From: Flavobacterium zhairuonense
GTDB lineage: Bacteria > Bacteroidota > Bacteroidia > Flavobacteriales > Flavobacteriaceae
Assembly: GCF_004352915.1 (NCBI RefSeq)
Contig: NZ_SJSY01000073.1
Location: forward strand, 1 to 64,000
Direction: 5' to 3'
DNA: 64,000 nt
Position 1 is the first letter of the stretch, and each line of letters begins with the position of its first letter. The notes under the pieces are model-generated. The model saw nothing but the letters and a program-made list of their open reading frames with translations. It searched no databases and was not told the origin of the DNA. This document shows positions 1-8,423 of the stretch, one piece after another. A program made the position numbers and the translations under genes.

Positions 1-105
1 GAGCGGCATCCTTTTGCGGGAACCCGAAACTTCTATTCTCCTTTGAAAGCTCTTCCGCAAAAGATACAGCGGACAGCACGGCCCGAAGGGAAACGCCATA
101 ATTAT
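1..105. repeat. Truncated copy of a dispersed stem-loop element
   Basis: This stretch is more GC-rich than its surroundings and has no ORF. CTTTTGCGG (11-19) pairs exactly with CCGCAAAAG (55-63). The stem is flanked by GAGCGGCATC on the left and ATACAGCGGACAGC on the right. The element at 26199-26268 has the same arrangement, ATC + stem + AT...AGCG. The left end is cut off by the window edge. From memory such elements are common between flavobacterial genes, but their family and function are not established here. Confidence 0.5.
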
Positions 106-233
106 TCTTTGTACTCTATAATTCATTTATATATTATATTGTCATTGCTTTGTTTGATGACATAATTCTGTTAAATTAAAGTCAATTTAAGGTTTTAAAT
201 TTAGCTGTATTAGCCTTTTTAAATGTGAATCCC

Positions 234-241
234 TATTTTTG
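234..241 (+). promoter_or_regulatory. Bacteroidetes -7 box for the phosphatase gene
   Basis: TATTTTTG fits the Bacteroidetes -7 consensus TANNTTTG. Transcription would begin near position 248. That excludes the upstream in-frame start at 225 and supports the ATG at 264. Confidence 0.55.
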
Positions 242-263
242 TTTTAAATATTATAATTTAAGT

Positions 264-1904
264 ATGAAAAAAACTATTGTATTGTTGACATTATTTGTTA
301 TCGCAAATATGAATGCTCAACAGCGCCCTAAGTTGGTTGTCGGTATTGTTGTTGATCAAATGAAAATGGAATATTTGTATCGGTTTTCAGATGATTTTAC
401 TCAAAATGGCTTTAAGAGGTTAATGAATGAAGGATTTACTTTCCAAAATATGCATTATAATTATATGCCAACTTATACTGCTCCAGGTCATGCTTCAATC
501 TATACTGGTACTACGCCAGCTACACACGGAATTGTTGGTAATGAATGGTTTAGTAGGACTTTAGGTAAAGAGACATACTGTACAGATGATGCCAGTGTAA
601 AAACTGTTGGTGATGGAACTGCGGAAGAAGGGGCAATGTCTCCAAAAAATCTTCAAAGCACTACTATTACTGACGAAGTAAGAATGGCTACTAATTTTCA
701 AGGGAAAGTTATTGGAATGAGTCTTAAGGACCGTGGAGCAATTTTACCAGCCGGACATTTTGCAAACTGGGCTTTTTGGTACAGTAAAACAGGTTCTTTT
801 ATTTCAAGTACTTTTTATGGTGAAAAATTACCAGAATGGGTAACAGAATTTAATAATGAAAAGAATTATTTAAAATATATTAACAAAGGTTGGGATTTAT
901 ACAAACCTGCTTCTGTTTATAATGAAAGTCTTCCTGATGATAATCCGTATGAAGGCAAATTATATGGAAGTGCCGCACCAGTTTTTCCGTATGATTTGAA
1001 AACAATGTATGAGAAAAATGATGCAGGAGTTTTAAGAGCTACTCCATTTGGGAATGATCTTTTAGCTGAATTTGCTAAAAAGGCTATCGAAAAAGAAAAT
1101 CTTGGTAAAGATGATATTACTGACTTTCTAACTGTAAGTTTTTCTTCAACTGATTATGTTGGGCATTTATTAGGGCCACGTTCAATGGAACTTCAGGATA
1201 CTTACTTAAGATTAGATCAAACTATTGCTGATTTTCTTGCTTATTTGGATAAAACAGTTGGAAAAGGAAATTATCTATTATTCTTGACAGCAGATCATGC
1301 TGGAGCTGAGAACGTAATTTATTTGAAAGATCGTAAATATAATGTAGATAATTATCCTTCTAAAGATGTTCGCAAAAGTCTTCAGGATTTTTCAGTTAAG
1401 ACTTTTGGAGTTGATTTGCTTTTGAATTATTCTAACTTCAATATTTTCTTCAATAAGCAAATTATTAAAGATAAAGGTTTGGAATTGGTAAAAGTTAAAC
1501 AAGCTTTTAAAGAGTTTTTAATTGGACAGCCACAAGTTAAAAAGGTATATACAGAAGAAGAGATTTTAGCAAACGGTGGAAATGATTATTACTTAAACTT
1601 TGTTGCTAAAGGTTACGATGTAACACAGGATGGCGATATGATTGTAATTGATAAGCCGGGTTATATTGAATATTCTACAACAGGTACATCTCATGGAACA
1701 CCTTACAGTTATGATACTCATGTTCCTGCTATATTTTTTGGTTGGCACATTAAAAAAGGAGAGTCCTACGATAAAAAAGCTATCACAGAAATTGCTCCGA
1801 CAATATCTCAAAAAATAAAAGTTACTTTCCCTAATGGAACTGAAGCAAAAGTTATGCAGGAAGTTTTAGATGAGAAAAAAGAAGCTTCGACTACAAAAAA
1901 GTAA
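264..1904 (+). CDS. pafA: PafA-type alkaline phosphatase, secreted
   Basis: Secreted phosphomonoesterase of the alkaline phosphatase superfamily, expected to release phosphate from organic esters in the periplasm or outside the cell. It starts with a short signal peptide (MKKTIVLLTLFV...NAQ). All PafA-type active-site groups are visible in order: metal Asp in GIVVDQM, nucleophilic Thr in YTAPGH, Asn in VGNEWF, Lys and Arg in SLKDRG, Asp/His in STDYVGH, Asp-His in TADHAG and His in TSHGTP. At 546 residues it matches the family length. A -7 box at 234 supports this start rather than the in-frame one at 225. It converges on the alanine dehydrogenase gene across two hairpins. Confidence 0.88.
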   Translation: MKKTIVLLTLFVIANMNAQQRPKLVVGIVVDQMKMEYLYRFSDDFTQNGFKRLMNEGFTFQNMHYNYMPTYTAPGHASIYTGTTPATHGIVGNEWFSRTLGKETYCTDDASVKTVGDGTAEEGAMSPKNLQSTTITDEVRMATNFQGKVIGMSLKDRGAILPAGHFANWAFWYSKTGSFISSTFYGEKLPEWVTEFNNEKNYLKYINKGWDLYKPASVYNESLPDDNPYEGKLYGSAAPVFPYDLKTMYEKNDAGVLRATPFGNDLLAEFAKKAIEKENLGKDDITDFLTVSFSSTDYVGHLLGPRSMELQDTYLRLDQTIADFLAYLDKTVGKGNYLLFLTADHAGAENVIYLKDRKYNVDNYPSKDVRKSLQDFSVKTFGVDLLLNYSNFNIFFNKQIIKDKGLELVKVKQAFKEFLIGQPQVKKVYTEEEILANGGNDYYLNFVAKGYDVTQDGDMIVIDKPGYIEYSTTGTSHGTPYSYDTHVPAIFFGWHIKKGESYDKKAITEIAPTISQKIKVTFPNGTEAKVMQEVLDEKKEASTTKK

Positions 1905-1924
1905 TTTGGGATAAATACAAAAAT

Positions 1925-1990
1925 AAAAGCCAGTCATTTGACTGGCTTTTATTTTACTAAAAAAGGCTTTTCAATAAAGAAAAGCCTTTT
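1925..1990. terminator. Paired bidirectional terminator hairpins
   Basis: Two perfect hairpins lie between convergent genes. AAAAGCCAGTCA (1925-1936) pairs with 1939-1950. AAAAGGCTTTTC (1961-1972) pairs with 1979-1990. A and T runs on both flanks allow termination from either side. Confidence 0.8.
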
Positions 1991-2026
1991 CAGTAGTGTT
2001 TAGTAAGCACTTATTATAATGTTAGC

Positions 2027-3145
2027 CTATGCGTTTGCTAACACTAATTCTTCATTATAAGGAAGATTCCAAGCTTCAGCAACTCCTTTGTAAAGGATTT
2101 TTCCATTCGCTACGTTCAATCCTTTTCTTAACTCTTCGTTTTCAGCACATGCTTTTTCCCATCCTTTATTTGCTAATTGTACAGCATATGGTAAAGTTGC
2201 ATTAGTTAAAGCTAAAGTTGAAGTGTAAGGAACAGCTCCTGGCATATTAGCTACACAATAGTGAACAATATCATCAATAATAAAAGTTGGGTTTTCGTGA
2301 GTTGTAGGAGTACAAGTTTCGATACATCCACCTTGGTCAACAGCAACGTCTACAACAACAGCCCCTGGACGCATTAATTTAAGCATGTCGCGAGTAATTA
2401 AGTGTGGCGCTTTTGCTCCTGGAATTAAAACAGCACCAACAACTAAATCAGCATCTTTAATGGCTCTTGTAATGTTATAGTGGTTAGACATTTCTGTATT
2501 TACGTTTGCAGGCATAATATCGTCTAATTGGCGTAAACGTGGCAAACTTAAGTCCATAATAGTAACTTGAGCCCCTAAACCAGCAGCCATTTTTGCAGCT
2601 TGAGTTCCTACGATTCCTCCACCTAAAACTAATACTTTTGCTGGTGGAACACCTGGAACACCACCTAAAAGAATTCCTCTTCCTTTTAATGGTTTTTCAA
2701 GATATTTTGCTCCTTGCTGAATAGCCATACGACCTGCAACTTCAGACATTGGAACTAATAATGGTAAACTTCTATCTGTTTTTTCTACAGTTTCGTAAGC
2801 TAAACAAACTGCACCTTTTTCAAGCATTGCATGAGTTAATTCTTCAGAAGATGCAAAGTGGAAATAAGTGAATAATAATTGATCTTTTTTGATCAATGGG
2901 TATTCAGAAGCAATTGGTTCTTTTACTTTAATGATCATTTCTGCAATAGCGTAAACTTCTTCAATAGTTCCTAAAACTACTGCGCCTGCATTCGTATATT
3001 CTTCATCAGCAAATCCACTTCCTAAACCTGCAGTTGATTGTACGTAAACAACATGTCCGTGTTTTTTCATTTCAGAAACACCAGCTGGAGTTAATGCTAC
3101 ACGATTCTCATTATTTTTGATTTCTTTTGGAACACCTATTATCAT
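2027..3145 (-). CDS. ald: Alanine dehydrogenase
   Basis: NAD-dependent oxidative deamination of L-alanine to pyruvate and ammonium in the cytoplasm. The protein has 372 residues, the usual length. The N-terminus MIIGVPKEIKNNENRVAL and the substrate-domain region with FTYFHFA are characteristic. A Rossmann motif VLGGGIVGTQAA lies near residue 175. A divergent Lrp/AsnC regulator begins 200 bp upstream, the classic arrangement for amino-acid-responsive control of ald. A minus-strand -7 box at 3183-3190 gives a leader of about 30 nt. Confidence 0.95.
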   Translation of the reverse strand: MIIGVPKEIKNNENRVALTPAGVSEMKKHGHVVYVQSTAGLGSGFADEEYTNAGAVVLGTIEEVYAIAEMIIKVKEPIASEYPLIKKDQLLFTYFHFASSEELTHAMLEKGAVCLAYETVEKTDRSLPLLVPMSEVAGRMAIQQGAKYLEKPLKGRGILLGGVPGVPPAKVLVLGGGIVGTQAAKMAAGLGAQVTIMDLSLPRLRQLDDIMPANVNTEMSNHYNITRAIKDADLVVGAVLIPGAKAPHLITRDMLKLMRPGAVVVDVAVDQGGCIETCTPTTHENPTFIIDDIVHYCVANMPGAVPYTSTLALTNATLPYAVQLANKGWEKACAENEELRKGLNVANGKILYKGVAEAWNLPYNEELVLANA

Positions 3146-3182
3146 ATTGTTATATTTTTTTGTTTTTCTTGAATTTGTTTTA

Positions 3183-3190
3183 CAAAGTTA
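3183..3190 (-). promoter_or_regulatory. -7 box for ald
   Basis: Read on the minus strand this is TAACTTTG, matching TANNTTTG, 37 nt before the ald start. No clear -33 TTG was seen at the expected distance. Confidence 0.4.
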
Positions 3191-3345
3191 CTAGTAGAGA
3201 ATATATTATTGATAAATGCTTTATAAATAAGAAAATATTATTTTATTTTATATTTTTACAGAAATATTTTCTGTTTGAGAGGTTTTTAACTTCAAAAAAG
3301 AGAAAAAATGACTAAATTCTAATAATTAAAGAAAACGTTTTCGTT

Positions 3346-3804
3346 ATGATTTTAGATGATATTGACAAAAAAATCTTACGTATTTTACAGGAAAATGCAC
3401 ACTATACACTAAAAGACATTGCAAATAAAATAAATCTGTCTCTTACGCCAGTTCATGATAGGGTTAAACGTCTTGAAAAAGAGGGGGTTATAGAGAAGTA
3501 TGTTTCAATTTTAAATAAGAAAAAATTAGGAAACAATCTTACGGTTTATTGCCAAGTTACTTTAACAAAACAAACTTATGATACTTCTGAAGGTTTTAAT
3601 CAAGCTATTTTAGAAATGCCTGAAGTTGTAGAATGCAATTATGTTTCTGGAAATTTTGATTATATGTTGAAGATCATCATTCCTGACATGGAAAGCTATC
3701 ATCATTTTCATCAAAAAAAGTTATCTGTTTTGCCAGAAGTTTCGCTAATCAATACTGTTTTTGTAATTTCTGAAGTAAAAAGTACAACGGTTCTTCCTAT
3801 TTGA
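3346..3804 (+). CDS. Lrp/AsnC family transcriptional regulator
   Basis: Feast/famine regulator of 152 residues. An N-terminal helix-turn-helix (DIDKKILRILQENAHYTLKD, then LTPVHDRVKRLEKEGVI) precedes a C-terminal RAM ligand-binding domain (about residues 65-145, with GNFDYMLKI and SEVKSTTVLPI). Such proteins form dimers or octamers and sense amino acids. The gene is divergent from ald, so it probably controls alanine dehydrogenase in response to alanine or a related amino acid; this is inferred from position. It ends at a hairpin shared with the convergent GAPDH gene. Confidence 0.93.
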   Translation: MILDDIDKKILRILQENAHYTLKDIANKINLSLTPVHDRVKRLEKEGVIEKYVSILNKKKLGNNLTVYCQVTLTKQTYDTSEGFNQAILEMPEVVECNYVSGNFDYMLKIIIPDMESYHHFHQKKLSVLPEVSLINTVFVISEVKSTTVLPI

Positions 3805-3814
3805 AAAGAAACAA

Positions 3815-3844
3815 AAAAGCCACCAAGAAAACTTGATGGCTTTT
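3815..3844. terminator. Bidirectional terminator between lrp and gap
   Basis: AAAAGCCA (3815-3822) pairs with TGGCTTTT (3837-3844). An inner CAAG/CTTG extends the stem over one mismatch, leaving a short A-rich loop. Confidence 0.75.
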
Positions 3845-3886
3845 AGAAATAGTTGGTTTTGGTTTTATTTAATGGTTGGTTTTTTA

Positions 3887-5335
3887 TTAATAGTATGTAA
3901 AGCGTCTTACTTTTGCGATGTATTTTGCAAGACGAATTACTTGATGACTGTAGCCATATTCGTTATCGTACCAAATATAAAGTACAATGTTTTTTCCATC
4001 TTTTGAGACAATTGTAGCATTGCTGTCATAAATTGAAGGCGCAGAGGTACCTACAATGTCTGATGATACTAATTCATTATTCAGAGAGTATTTTATTTGC
4101 TCAACAAGTTCTCCTTCAAGAGCATATTTTTTCATGATTTTGTTAATTCCTGCAATTGATGTTGCTTTTTTAACTTCTAAATTTAAAACTACAAGAGATC
4201 CATTAGGAACAGGAACACGAATAGCATTGGAAGTTAATTTTCCTTCTAAAGATGGCAATGCTTTTGCTACAGCACTTCCTGCGCCAGTTTCAGTAATCAC
4301 CATATTTAGAGCAGCGGCTCTTCCGCGACGGTATTTCCTGTGCATATTGTCAACCAAATTTTGGTCATTGGTATAAGCATGAATAGTCTCTAAATGCCCT
4401 TTTGCAACTCCCAGTGTATCCTCAATCGCTTTCAAAACTGGCGTGATTGCATTAGTAGTACAAGATGCCGCAGAAAAAATATCAATTTCGTCTGGATTAA
4501 AATCATTATGGTTTACACCATGAACAATATTTGGAATGCCCTTTCCGGGAGCAGTTAACAAAACTTTGCTTGTTCCTTTTGAGGTTAAATGTCTTTTTAA
4601 AGCTTCTTCTGTGGTGAAAACACCTGTATTGTCAATAACTAACGCGTCGTTGATTCCGTATTGGGTATAATCTATTTCTTCAGGAGAATTTGCTGTGATG
4701 ACATGAACTGTAGTTCCGTTGATGATTAAAGCGTTATTTTTCGGATCGGCAGTTACAGATCCTTGAAAATCTCCGTGAATTGAATCATAACGTAATAGAG
4801 AAGCTCGTTTCTCTAGACTTGAGATATCATTCTTGTCACGTGTAACAATTGCTCTCAAACGTAATTGATTTCCTTTTCCGGTTTTAGACATTAATTCTCT
4901 AGCTAATAAACGTCCAATTCTGCCAAAACCATACAAAACAACATCTTTTGGCTGAATTTCTTCTGAAGATTTAGCTTTCTTTAATTTATCCATTACAAAA
5001 TATCTTGCGTCTGGATATTTTTCATCTTCTAAACGATATTCGTAAGTTAGTTTTCCTAAATCTATTTTTGCAGGAGGCAAATCTAATGACAAAACAACTT
5101 TTGCAATTTCAACCGAATCAAAAATGGTTATTGGTTTTCCAACAAATTCACCAGCATATTGATGTAGGTTGATTATATCGCTGACATTTTTGTCCAATAA
5201 TTGGTTTTTAAATAAAACCATTTCGATGGATTTGTCATACCATAAATCACTTATAACTTTGATTAATTCGACACCAGCTCTTCTTCGGTCGACTTGTAAT
5301 GATACCTCTTTTTGGTACAAGGATTTTTTGCTCAT
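3887..5335 (-). CDS. gap: Glyceraldehyde-3-phosphate dehydrogenase, long form
   Basis: Converts glyceraldehyde 3-phosphate to 1,3-bisphosphoglycerate with NAD(P). The NAD-binding motif LYGFGRIGRLLA begins only near residue 133, and the catalytic cysteine lies in SAASCTTNAITP near residue 293. The substrate-binding region (IHAYTNDQNLVDNMHR) and the C-terminal WYDNEYGYSHQV are intact. At 482 residues it is about 140 longer than classical GAPDH because of an N-terminal helical extension. Long GAPDH forms are known in Bacteroidetes, and the role of the extension is unclear to me. A minus-strand -7 box lies 50 nt upstream. Confidence 0.92.
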   Translation of the reverse strand: MSKKSLYQKEVSLQVDRRRAGVELIKVISDLWYDKSIEMVLFKNQLLDKNVSDIINLHQYAGEFVGKPITIFDSVEIAKVVLSLDLPPAKIDLGKLTYEYRLEDEKYPDARYFVMDKLKKAKSSEEIQPKDVVLYGFGRIGRLLARELMSKTGKGNQLRLRAIVTRDKNDISSLEKRASLLRYDSIHGDFQGSVTADPKNNALIINGTTVHVITANSPEEIDYTQYGINDALVIDNTGVFTTEEALKRHLTSKGTSKVLLTAPGKGIPNIVHGVNHNDFNPDEIDIFSAASCTTNAITPVLKAIEDTLGVAKGHLETIHAYTNDQNLVDNMHRKYRRGRAAALNMVITETGAGSAVAKALPSLEGKLTSNAIRVPVPNGSLVVLNLEVKKATSIAGINKIMKKYALEGELVEQIKYSLNNELVSSDIVGTSAPSIYDSNATIVSKDGKNIVLYIWYDNEYGYSHQVIRLAKYIAKVRRFTYY

Positions 5336-5384
5336 AATTGACTAAATTGAAAAAATAAAATGCTCACTATTTTAAAATTTTGCG

Positions 5385-5392
5385 CAAAAGTA
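5385..5392 (-). promoter_or_regulatory. -7 box for gap
   Basis: On the minus strand this reads TACTTTTG, a full match to TANNTTTG, 50 nt before the gap start codon. Confidence 0.5.
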
Positions 5393-5444
5393 TCTATTTC
5401 AATCGATTTCGTAAACTATTTTAGCATTTATTTTTGAAATAAAA

Positions 5445-5472
5445 AAAGCCATCTTAAATTTAAGATGGCTTT
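5445..5472 (-). terminator. Terminator of the HtrA protease gene
   Basis: AAAGCCATCTTA (5445-5456) pairs perfectly with TAAGATGGCTTT (5461-5472) around AATT. The A run at 5441-5447 becomes a U run on the minus strand. It sits 25 nt after the protease stop codon. Confidence 0.85.
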
Positions 5473-5496
5473 GAAATTTTGAAAGTTTAGCTTTTT

Positions 5497-6897
5497 TTAA
5501 ATGATAATTCTAAAGATTTCTCCGTTTCTGTTTATCATTTCAATTCGAATACTTTGGCCTTCGTCTTTTTTGCTTAAAAGTTTAGAAACTGTCTCCACGT
5601 TTGTTGCTTTTACATTATCAATACTTAGAATAATATTTCCTTGCAACTCATTTTGATACTGCATTAAATTTTCATTTGTGATGTTTTTAATTTTAACGCC
5701 ATAGTCTATTCTGAATTTTTTCTTATCAACAGCATCAATATTTTCTAATTCGATACCTTTAAATTCTGCGCTATAAAATTCATTTTTGCTTAAAGTTACA
5801 GGAACTGTTTTCGTTTTTCCGTCTTTAATATAAGTAACTTTTACAACGTCATTTGGTCTTTTTGTATTGATATATCCCGAAAGATCTGCATAAGTCGAAA
5901 TATTTTGATCGTCAAGTTTTACGATAATATCGCCTTTAGTTAAGCCAGCTTTTTCGGCTCCAGAATTTTTAGAAACTCGGTTAATATAAAATCCTTGCGT
6001 TTCTGTTACTCCTAATTCTTTTGAAGCAGTTGCATTTAATTCGCCTCCTTCAACTCCAAGAATACCTCTTTGAACATTTCCATACTCCATTATATCTTCA
6101 ATAATTTTTCTGGCAATGTTTGATGGAACTGCAAAAGAATATCCAACATAAGAACCAGTCATCGAAGAAATCATGGTGTTAATTCCGATCAATTCTCCTC
6201 TTGCATTTACTAACGCCCCACCACTATTACCAGGGTTTACAGCTGCATCAGTTTGAATGAAAGATTGGATGCCACTTTGGTCTAAATTTCTGGCTTTCGC
6301 CGAAACAATTCCTGCAGTTACAGTTGAAGTCAAGTTATAAGGATTTCCAACTGCCAAGACCCACTCGCCGACTTTTACATTGTCAGAATTTGCAAAAGCA
6401 GTGTAAGGAAGTTTTTCATCAGCATTGATTTTCAAAAGGGCAATATCCATTTTTGAATCTGTACCGATTAATTTTGCTTTATATGATTTTTTATTATTTA
6501 AAGTAATTTCAATTTCTGTAGCGTCTTTAATTACGTGATTGTTTGTAACAATATATCCGTCTTCAGAAATAATTACCCCAGAACCAGTTCCTACTTGTTC
6601 TTGTTGCTGTTGTCCGCCGTAACCATAGAAAAACTCAAGCATTGGATTGTTGACAGTTCTTCTAGAAACATTTTTTACGTGAACAACGGTATGAATAGTT
6701 TTGTCTGCGGCTTCGGTAAAATCTAGTGTTTCAGCACCTAGGCCAACATTTTTTCCATAAGTGTTAGGGGCAAGAGTTACAACAGAATTTCCTTTCCCAA
6801 AAAAAGAATTGTTGCTTTCAAATAATAACTTGTAAGCACCAAGGGTAGTAGCGCCGCTTAGCAGAGAAACTAAAAATAAGGTTGAAAATTTTTTCAT
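5497..6897 (-). CDS. degP: HtrA/DegP-family periplasmic serine protease
   Basis: Envelope quality-control protease with 466 residues. An N-terminal signal or anchor segment (residues 1-22) leads into a trypsin-like domain with catalytic His121 (TNNHVI), Asp151 (KMDIAL) and Ser225 (NPGNSGGAL). A first PDZ domain (about 275-365, RGILGVEGGEL) and a second, more divergent PDZ-like domain (about 375-466) follow. A Gln-rich stretch (GQQQQEQ) lies in the LA loop before the catalytic core. It degrades or refolds misfolded exported proteins. It is transcribed alone and divergently from dapF. Confidence 0.92.
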   Translation of the reverse strand: MKKFSTLFLVSLLSGATTLGAYKLLFESNNSFFGKGNSVVTLAPNTYGKNVGLGAETLDFTEAADKTIHTVVHVKNVSRRTVNNPMLEFFYGYGGQQQQEQVGTGSGVIISEDGYIVTNNHVIKDATEIEITLNNKKSYKAKLIGTDSKMDIALLKINADEKLPYTAFANSDNVKVGEWVLAVGNPYNLTSTVTAGIVSAKARNLDQSGIQSFIQTDAAVNPGNSGGALVNARGELIGINTMISSMTGSYVGYSFAVPSNIARKIIEDIMEYGNVQRGILGVEGGELNATASKELGVTETQGFYINRVSKNSGAEKAGLTKGDIIVKLDDQNISTYADLSGYINTKRPNDVVKVTYIKDGKTKTVPVTLSKNEFYSAEFKGIELENIDAVDKKKFRIDYGVKIKNITNENLMQYQNELQGNIILSIDNVKATNVETVSKLLSKKDEGQSIRIEMINRNGEIFRIII

Positions 6898-7040
6898 ATT
6901 ACAATTTATTTTATAAGTTATTTAGATGTATGTTTTAACATTTGTAACGTAAAATTATACCAAAAAATTATTTGGTAAAATGGTTTAACGCTCTTTAACA
7001 ATGATTAACATTTCATTAATTAATCTTCGCAGTTTCTTCG

Positions 7041-7048
7041 TACTTTTG
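7041..7048 (+). promoter_or_regulatory. -7 box for dapF operon
   Basis: TACTTTTG is a full match to TANNTTTG, 20 nt before the dapF ATG. It predicts a leader of about 12 nt. Confidence 0.6.
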
Positions 7049-7067
7049 TATTTCTAACAACTAAAAA

Positions 7068-7850
7068 ATGCAAATAGAATTTTATAAATATCAAGGTACA
7101 GGGAACGATTTTGTAATGATTGACAATCGTTCGAATTTTTTTCCAAAAGAAGACATTCAATTAATTGAACGTTTGTGTGACAGACGTTTTGGTATTGGTG
7201 CAGACGGCCTTATTTTATTAGAAAATGATTCTGAAACTGATTTCAGAATGGTTTATTACAACTCAGACGGAAATGAAAGTTCAATGTGCGGAAATGGCGG
7301 GCGTTGTCTTGTAGCTTTTGCAAACCAGCTTGGAGTTATAGAAGACAAAACAACTTTTATCGCTACTGATGGATTGCATCATGCTTCTGTAAATAAGGAT
7401 TCGATTGTTTCATTGCAAATGATTGATGTCGATGAAATTCAGAAACACGATTCGCATACTTTTTTAAATACGGGTTCTCCACATCATGTTCAAATTGTAG
7501 AAAATTTAGAGCAATACAATGTAAAAGAAAATGGAGCAGCGATTCGTTATGGTGCTTTGTACGGAGAAAAAGGAAGCAATATCAATTTCGTTAAAAAAAT
7601 CGACGAAGATACTTTTTCGCTTCGTACCTATGAAAGAGGTGTTGAAGATGAAACTCTTGCATGTGGAACGGGCGCAACAGCAGTTGCAATCGCAATGAAT
7701 GCAATTGGGCAAACGGATAAAACGTCAATTAATCTAAATGTTGAAGGAGGAAAGCTAGTTGTTTCATTTGATAAATTAGGAGAACATTTTTCAAATGTTT
7801 TCTTGACAGGACCAGCAAAATTTGTTTTTAAAGGAACTATCGAAATCTAA
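7068..7850 (+). CDS. dapF: Diaminopimelate epimerase
   Basis: Interconverts LL- and meso-diaminopimelate for lysine and peptidoglycan synthesis. The two catalytic cysteines are present, Cys74 in SSMCGNGGRC and Cys199 in LACGTGATA. The N-terminus YQGTGNDFVMIDNR is diagnostic. At 260 residues it is normal for the family. It is the first gene of a compact run with a GNAT gene (29-nt gap) and mltG. The grouping joins making the wall precursor to terminating the glycan strand. Confidence 0.96.
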   Translation: MQIEFYKYQGTGNDFVMIDNRSNFFPKEDIQLIERLCDRRFGIGADGLILLENDSETDFRMVYYNSDGNESSMCGNGGRCLVAFANQLGVIEDKTTFIATDGLHHASVNKDSIVSLQMIDVDEIQKHDSHTFLNTGSPHHVQIVENLEQYNVKENGAAIRYGALYGEKGSNINFVKKIDEDTFSLRTYERGVEDETLACGTGATAVAIAMNAIGQTDKTSINLNVEGGKLVVSFDKLGEHFSNVFLTGPAKFVFKGTIEI

Positions 7851-7879
7851 AATCTGCAATCTAAATTCTAAAATTATTT

Positions 7880-8413
7880 ATGATAACACTCAAAGGCGAA
7901 AATATTTACTTGCGTGCATTAGAACCAAACGATTTGGAGTTTGTGCATGAAATGGAAAATGATCAAAGCATTTGGGAAGTTAGCAATACAAATACGCCTT
8001 ATAGCCGTTATTTGATTAGGCAATATCTCGAAAACGCTCAACAAGATATTTATGAAGCAAAGCAATTGCGTTTGGCAATTTGTCAAGACGAGGATTTTCC
8101 GGCAATTGGATTGATCGATTTGTTTGAATTTGATCCAAAGAATAATAGAGCCGGAATTGGAATTGTGATTCAGAAAAAAGAAAATAGAGGACAAAATATT
8201 GGTTCTGAGGCATTAGAACTTTTAATTAAATATGCTTTTTTTAATTTAAATCTGCATCAGCTTTATGCAAATATTAATGTAGGAAATGTAGCTAGTATAG
8301 CTCTTTTTACTAAATTTGGTTTTGAGAAAATAGGAATTAAAAAAGATTGGATTTTGCTGAATAACCACTATCAAGACGAAGCAATTTTTCAATTAATTAA
8401 CAAACAAATTTAA
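7880..8413 (+). CDS. GNAT-family N-acetyltransferase (RimJ/RimL-like)
   Basis: Acetyl-CoA-dependent acyltransferase of 177 residues. It has the RimJ/RimL layout: ITLKGENIYLRALEPNDLEF at the N-terminus, IGLIDLFEFD in the middle and an acetyl-CoA loop around KKENRGQNIGSEAL. The C-terminal NVASIALFTKFGFEKIG strand-helix is typical. The substrate cannot be told from sequence; relatives acetylate protein N-termini or small amines such as spermidine. It sits between dapF and mltG and is probably co-transcribed. Confidence 0.88.
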   Translation: MITLKGENIYLRALEPNDLEFVHEMENDQSIWEVSNTNTPYSRYLIRQYLENAQQDIYEAKQLRLAICQDEDFPAIGLIDLFEFDPKNNRAGIGIVIQKKENRGQNIGSEALELLIKYAFFNLNLHQLYANINVGNVASIALFTKFGFEKIGIKKDWILLNNHYQDEAIFQLINKQI

Positions 8414-8423
8414 ATTTTAAACT

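Noticed and set aside
1..105. Tail of an rRNA or coding gene at the window start
   Set aside because: The GC-rich stretch has no rRNA signature or reading frame and matches the arrangement of the stem-loop element at 26199.
225..263. Upstream extension of the phosphatase gene to ATG 225
   Set aside because: It starts before the -7 box (234-241) and would place 13 residues ahead of a clean signal peptide.
3127..3315. 62-codon plus-strand ORF in the ald-lrp gap
   Set aside because: Low-complexity Phe/Lys/Ile composition typical of AT-rich non-coding DNA, and it overlaps the ald promoter.
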